From Acetobacteraceae bacterium (lineage in GTDB: Bacteria; Pseudomonadota; Alphaproteobacteria; Zavarziniales; Zavarziniaceae): a DNA stretch of 10,259 nucleotides. The stretch is from contig CANCOY010000119.1 in the NCBI GenBank assembly GCA_947379865.1, positions 1 to 10,259 on the forward strand, read 5' to 3'. This document shows positions 6,932-10,259 of this stretch, piece by piece (the stretch's first letter is position 1; each line of letters begins with the position of its first letter). The position numbers and the translations under genes were made by a program. The notes under the pieces are model-generated. The model had not been told where the DNA came from. It did not search any database and saw nothing but the letters and a program-made list of their open reading frames with translations.

Positions 6932-7279
6932 TCAGATCAGTTCGTCAACCAGTTCGGGTGGGCGGCACAGGCGTGCCCCCTTTGGGGTTACCACCACCGG
7001 GCGCTCCAGCAGCACCGGGTGGGCCACCATGGCGTCGAGGATGGCGTCGTCGCTGACCGACGGGTCGTCGAGGTTGAGGGCGGCAAAGGCCGGATCCCGG
7101 CGCCGCAGCATGGCCCGTGGCCCCACCCCCAGGCGCTTGGCGAGTGCCGCCAGTTCCGCCTTGGTCAGCGGCGTTTTCAGATAGTCCACCACCCGGGGGT
7201 CAAGACCACGGACGCGCATGACCTCCAGCACCTTGCGCGAGGTGCTGCATTTGGGGTTGTGATAGATGGCGATGGGCAT
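6932..7279 (-). CDS. arsC: ArsC/YfgD-like arsenate reductase family protein (thioredoxin fold)
   Basis: This 115-aa cytosolic protein matches the glutaredoxin-coupled ArsC family. The active-site loop YHNPKCSTSRK has Cys11. The anion-binding arginines of E. coli ArsC (60, 94, 107) have counterparts here at about Arg59 in AMLRRRDPAF, Arg93 in LLERPVVVTP and Arg106 in ARLCRPPE. All key residues are thus present. Its length is closer to the YfgD subfamily (about 119 aa) than to plasmid ArsC (141 aa), which has a longer C terminus. Known members reduce arsenate with glutathione and glutaredoxin. However, no arsR, arsB or acr3 gene is in the window and the neighbours are metabolic, so another thiol-redox role is possible. 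GGAGGA nine to ten bases upstream supports the ATG. It sits in a tight gene row, 42 nt after the ligase gene and 28 nt before the SDR gene. Confidence 0.9.
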   Translation of the reverse strand: MPIAIYHNPKCSTSRKVLEVMRVRGLDPRVVDYLKTPLTKAELAALAKRLGVGPRAMLRRRDPAFAALNLDDPSVSDDAILDAMVAHPVLLERPVVVTPKGARLCRPPELVDELI

Positions 7280-7321
7280 GTGCCTGATTCCTCCGCAGCC
7301 AGATGATCGGTTGGCCGCGCA

Positions 7322-8965
7322 CTATAGCCGTTCACGGCGCAGGCGGATGCCGGCGGCCTCGCGGTCCCAGGTGTCCGTTGTGATGCCCTCCTGGCGCAGC
7401 TGATGTTTCAGCACCTTGGAGGTGGGCGTCTTGGGCAGGGCCTCCATCTGGCGGATATAGCGCGGCACCATGAAATGGGGCATGCGGGCGGCGAGGAAGG
7501 CGATCAGCTCGGCCGGGTCAAGGCTGCTGCCGGGCACCAGGGCGACGATGGCCATCACCTCGTCCTCGCCCAACTCGCTGGCAACTGCCACGGCGGCGGC
7601 CTCGCGCACGGCGGGATGGGCCATGATGTCGCTTTCCACCTCGAACGAGGAGATGTTCTCGCCCCGCCTGCGGATGGCGTCCTTCACCCGGTCGACGAAA
7701 TAGAAATAGCCCTCCGCGTCGCGGCGGAAGGCATCGCCCGTGTGGAACCAGCCATTGCGCCAGGCCCGCGCCGTGGCTTCGGGATTGCGGTTATAGCCGC
7801 TGTTCATGCCCCAGGGCCGGTCGGTGCGCACGATCATCTCGCCCACCTCGCCCACTGCCACCTCGCAGTCGTTATCGTCCACCAGGCGCACCTCCACCCC
7901 CGGCCGGGGCCGGCCACAGGTACCGCGCCGCGTGGGATTGGCTTCCGAGACAATGGGGGAGGAGATTTCCGTCATGTTGAAGATGGTAAAGATCTCGATC
8001 CCGAAGCGCGCCCGAAAGGCCTCGGCCTCCTCCGTCAGCGGCACCATGAAGGCCAGGCGCACCTTGTGGGCGCGGTCGTCTTCGGCGGGGGGCTGCTTCA
8101 GCAGGAAGGTTGCCATCACGCCGATCAGGAACATGGAGGTGGCGCCCGACGCGCGCACAAAGGGCCAGAAGGTGTCGGTGGAGAAATTCTCCATCATGGC
8201 GATGGAGCCGCCGCGCACCAGCATGACAAAGCACAGGCCCATGCCGCCGATGTGGAACATGGGCATGGTCACAAGGAACCGGTCCGCCCCCGTCACCATG
8301 GGCCAGGTTTCCGGCCCCGCATTGGTGAACATGTGCAGATAGGATGACAGCACGCCCTTGGACGGGCCGGTGGTGCCCGACGTATAGATGATCGACTGGA
8401 TATCCCACGGCTCGATCGGGCGGGCCAGCGGCGGCAGGGGCGCCGTGCTGGCCGCCACCATGGCGAAATCGTTTGTTATCAGGCCAGTTACCTCTGGCCC
8501 GCTGCCCAGCCGCACCAGGGTGGTCAGGTCCGCCAGCGCCACCTCGGCCAGGCGCTCCACCAGGCCGCCATGGGCAATGATCACCCGGGCGCCGGCATTG
8601 GCCACCACATGCTCCAGAATACGGCCACGATAGGCCGTGTTGAACGGCACATAGACCGCCCCCAGATAATTGATGGCAAAGAAGGCCAGCAGGCATTCCC
8701 GCCCATTGGGCAGCCACACCGCCACCGTATCGCCCTGCGCCACCCCCAGATCGGCAAGGCCAGCCGCCAGCCGCACCACCCGCTGCTTCAGGGCGGCAAA
8801 GCTCCACGCCTCGCCTGCCTCCCCCGCCTTCCCCACTTCCCCCGCCTTCCCCGCTTCAAAGACGGCAAACACATCATCCGGTCGGCGGGCCGCCAGATCG
8901 TCGAGGACAGGGCGCAGCACGCAGGTCTCGCGCGCTGGCACGCGGGGGTCGGAATGTCCGGTCAT
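7322..8965 (-). CDS. AMP-forming acyl-CoA ligase, CaiC-like
   Basis: This 547-aa member of the ANL superfamily has all core motifs. They are the P-loop YTSGTTGPSKG (194-204), FNMTE (329-333), GWFHTGD with Asp411, the hinge region DRVKDAIRRRGENISSFEVE (425-444), and the C-terminal catalytic lysine in PTSKVLK (Lys517). It would activate a carboxylic acid with ATP and join it to CoA. The overall pattern resembles crotonobetaine/carnitine-CoA ligases (CaiC) and related short or medium acid ligases, but no carnitine genes are nearby, so the substrate is open. An in-frame repeat of Gly, Ala, Lys and Glu at residues 38-52 lies between the first strands of the N-terminal domain, where relatives have only a short turn. 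The ATG is supported by AAGGA about eight bases upstream. It starts 33 nt after the dehydrogenase gene and is probably co-transcribed with it. Confidence 0.93.
   Translation of the reverse strand: MTGHSDPRVPARETCVLRPVLDDLAARRPDDVFAVFEAGKAGEVGKAGEAGEAWSFAALKQRVVRLAAGLADLGVAQGDTVAVWLPNGRECLLAFFAINYLGAVYVPFNTAYRGRILEHVVANAGARVIIAHGGLVERLAEVALADLTTLVRLGSGPEVTGLITNDFAMVAASTAPLPPLARPIEPWDIQSIIYTSGTTGPSKGVLSSYLHMFTNAGPETWPMVTGADRFLVTMPMFHIGGMGLCFVMLVRGGSIAMMENFSTDTFWPFVRASGATSMFLIGVMATFLLKQPPAEDDRAHKVRLAFMVPLTEEAEAFRARFGIEIFTIFNMTEISSPIVSEANPTRRGTCGRPRPGVEVRLVDDNDCEVAVGEVGEMIVRTDRPWGMNSGYNRNPEATARAWRNGWFHTGDAFRRDAEGYFYFVDRVKDAIRRRGENISSFEVESDIMAHPAVREAAAVAVASELGEDEVMAIVALVPGSSLDPAELIAFLAARMPHFMVPRYIRQMEALPKTPTSKVLKHQLRQEGITTDTWDREAAGIRLRRERL
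8820..8855. repeat. Two tandem 18-bp units inside the acyl-CoA ligase gene
   Basis: Units at 8820-8837 and 8838-8855 (TCCCCCGCCTTCCCCACT and the same with GCT at the end) differ at one base in eighteen. A third, degenerate copy precedes them on the plus strand, around 8805-8819. In the protein they encode AGKAGE and VGKAGE followed by AGEA, at residues 38-52. Because the unit is a multiple of three the reading frame is kept. Confidence 0.8.
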
Positions 8966-8998
8966 GGCGGCATCCTTGGAGATGTGTTATCGAAAAGG

Positions 8999-10174
8999 TT
9001 ACCAGGCGCTCTTCAGGATCTCCATCACCTCGGCCGGGCCGTTGATGGGGCGCGGGTTGGTGCGGGTCCAGAAGTCGTGCATGGCATTGTCGGCGATCAG
9101 CTGCAGCTGGTCTTCCGCCAGGCCCACGTCACGCAGGCGGCGCGGCATGCCAAGCCCCGCGATGAATTCATCCGCCAGTTCCGCCGCCGGGCGGTTGGCA
9201 TCACCCAAAGCCGCTGCAATGCGCTGCTGCCGCGCCCCGTTCACCCCGGCATTCCACGCCAGCACATAAGGCGCCATGACGCAGGAGGTATAGCCATGGG
9301 GCACGTCGGCGGTGCCGCCCAGCACATGGCCAATGGCGTGGCTCGCCCCCATGGGGATGCCGCCCACCACGGGCAGCATGGATTGCCAGGCGCCCATCTG
9401 GCACAGCAGGCGTCCCTCCATGTCGGCGGGATTGGCCTTCACCCGGGGCAGGCCCTCGGCCAGCAGGCGCAGCGCCGTCTCGGCCATGGCATCGGCCACG
9501 GGATTGGACAGAAGCGAGCCCAGCGTCTCCATGGCATGATCGAGAGAGCGGATGCCGGTGGACAGCCACAGCCATTCCGGCGTGTGCACACTCAGCGCCG
9601 GATCCAGGATCACGGCGGCTGGCGCCATCAGGCGGTGTTCATAGCCCTGTTTGTTCTTGGTCCGCTCGTCGGTGGCGCCCGACAGGGCGTTGAACTCGCC
9701 CCCCGACAGGGTGGTGGGCACGCAGACCACCCGCACATCGGGCGGCGCAAAATCGGGCCGCACCACCCGGCCATCGGCATCGACCCGGATACGCAGGGCA
9801 TCGAAATCCTCGTGCGCCCGCACATTGTGCTTCAGGCAGACCGCAATGATCTTGCCCGCATCCGTGACCGAGCCACCGCCCACGGTGACGATCATGTCCG
9901 CCCCCACGGCGCGGGCCCCTTCGGTTGCGGCCAGCACGGCGCCGCGCGGCGCATGGGGCGGCATGCCATGATGGGTGGCACCATGGCGATCCCCCAGGGC
10001 CGCCCGGATGCGCGCAATCTCGTCTGTCTCGGTATCCAGATGGCGGCTGGCCAGGATGAAGACATGCCGCGCCCCGCGCCGCACCGCCTCCTCCGCAATG
10101 GCGTCCGCCGCCGGCCGCCCAAACACCACCCGCTCCGTGGCCGCAAAGGCCATCTCACCCGCCACAACACTCAT
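8999..10174 (-). CDS. Iron-containing alcohol dehydrogenase family protein, maleylacetate reductase-like
   Basis: This 391-aa protein belongs to the group III (Fe-ADH) fold. The NAD(P)-binding motif VGGGSVTDAGK is at 98-108, and PTTLSGGEFNALSGATDE at 153-170 resembles the substrate loop of maleylacetate reductases more than that of alcohol dehydrogenases such as FucO. In the metal site His213 (LDHAME), His283 (ASHAIGH) and His293 (DVPHG) are present. The position of the first metal ligand, the Asp of the family's G-x-D-A-x-x-H motif, is Arg209 here (TGIRSLDH), with an Asp at 212 instead. Maleylacetate reductases likewise do not follow the classical iron site. The enzyme probably reduces a keto or enol acid with NAD(P)H. 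The start has the purine-rich run GGGGGGAAG a few bases upstream. It is the first gene of the minus-strand operon; annotation as maleylacetate reductase is tentative because no ring-cleavage dioxygenase is in view. Confidence 0.9.
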   Translation of the reverse strand: MSVVAGEMAFAATERVVFGRPAADAIAEEAVRRGARHVFILASRHLDTETDEIARIRAALGDRHGATHHGMPPHAPRGAVLAATEGARAVGADMIVTVGGGSVTDAGKIIAVCLKHNVRAHEDFDALRIRVDADGRVVRPDFAPPDVRVVCVPTTLSGGEFNALSGATDERTKNKQGYEHRLMAPAAVILDPALSVHTPEWLWLSTGIRSLDHAMETLGSLLSNPVADAMAETALRLLAEGLPRVKANPADMEGRLLCQMGAWQSMLPVVGGIPMGASHAIGHVLGGTADVPHGYTSCVMAPYVLAWNAGVNGARQQRIAAALGDANRPAAELADEFIAGLGMPRRLRDVGLAEDQLQLIADNAMHDFWTRTNPRPINGPAEVMEILKSAW

Positions 10175-10259
10175 CCGCTTCCCCCCACCTCTCGTCCCGG
10201 AGGCTCGGAAGAAGGCTAGCGCAAGCCGGCGCGCAGGGCGAGGGGGAAGAGAGGGGGGG
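10175..10259. other. Upstream region of the minus-strand operon, cut by the window edge
   Basis: These 85 bases should hold the leader and perhaps the promoter of the dehydrogenase-ligase operon. On the minus strand TTGCGC (10219-10224) resembles a -35 box, but no -10 box follows at proper spacing. The region is rich in G on the plus strand, ending in a run of seven G. No gene is seen here. Confidence 0.3.

Noticed and set aside
8570..10219. 549-codon open frame on the plus strand
   Set aside because: It lies antisense to the dehydrogenase and the ligase, is rich in His, Gly, Gln and Arg with no domain, and is explained by GC-rich codon usage of the real genes.

Overview
The window reads as an ordinary chromosomal stretch of a high-GC alphaproteobacterium. 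Base composition is strongly GC-rich throughout, codon third positions are mostly G or C, and the gene types fit that class: a HisKA_2/HWE-type kinase, an LTXXQ/Spy-like periplasmic protein and a Kup transporter. The genus cannot be fixed from sequence alone. There are no rRNA or tRNA genes, insertion sequences, CRISPR arrays or phage genes. The many long antisense frames are by-products of GC-rich codon usage.

Left part (1-5000). The window opens inside the 3' end of a serine beta-lactamase-fold hydrolase on the plus strand, followed by a complete glutathione S-transferase. These converge on kup, a full-length potassium uptake permease on the minus strand, with a strong GC hairpin between the two stop codons. 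A 240-bp divergent region separates kup from a plus-strand pair. The first of that pair is a small exported LTXXQ/Spy-like protein with an unusual Met/His hexapeptide repeat. The second is a HilA/CadC-like regulator with an N-terminal winged helix and a TPR-type C-terminal half.

Right part (5011-10174). Five genes run on the minus strand with short gaps. In transcription order they are an iron-containing alcohol dehydrogenase/maleylacetate reductase-like enzyme, a CaiC-like acyl-CoA ligase, an ArsC/YfgD-like thioredoxin-fold reductase, a PRISE-type (progesterone 5-beta-reductase/iridoid synthase-like) short-chain reductase and a small soluble histidine kinase. The first four have gaps of 28-42 nt and good Shine-Dalgarno sequences, so they look like one operon. 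The kinase lies 117 nt further on (54 nt if its earlier ATG is used) and may have its own promoter.

The two reductases plus a CoA ligase suggest catabolism of an organic acid or enone-containing compound; the substrate is unknown. The most interesting points are this unexplained operon, a predicted loss of one metal ligand in the dehydrogenase, an 18-bp tandem duplication inside the ligase gene, and the Met/His repeat of the Spy-like protein. I did not find a convincing new defence, mobile or RNA-based system.
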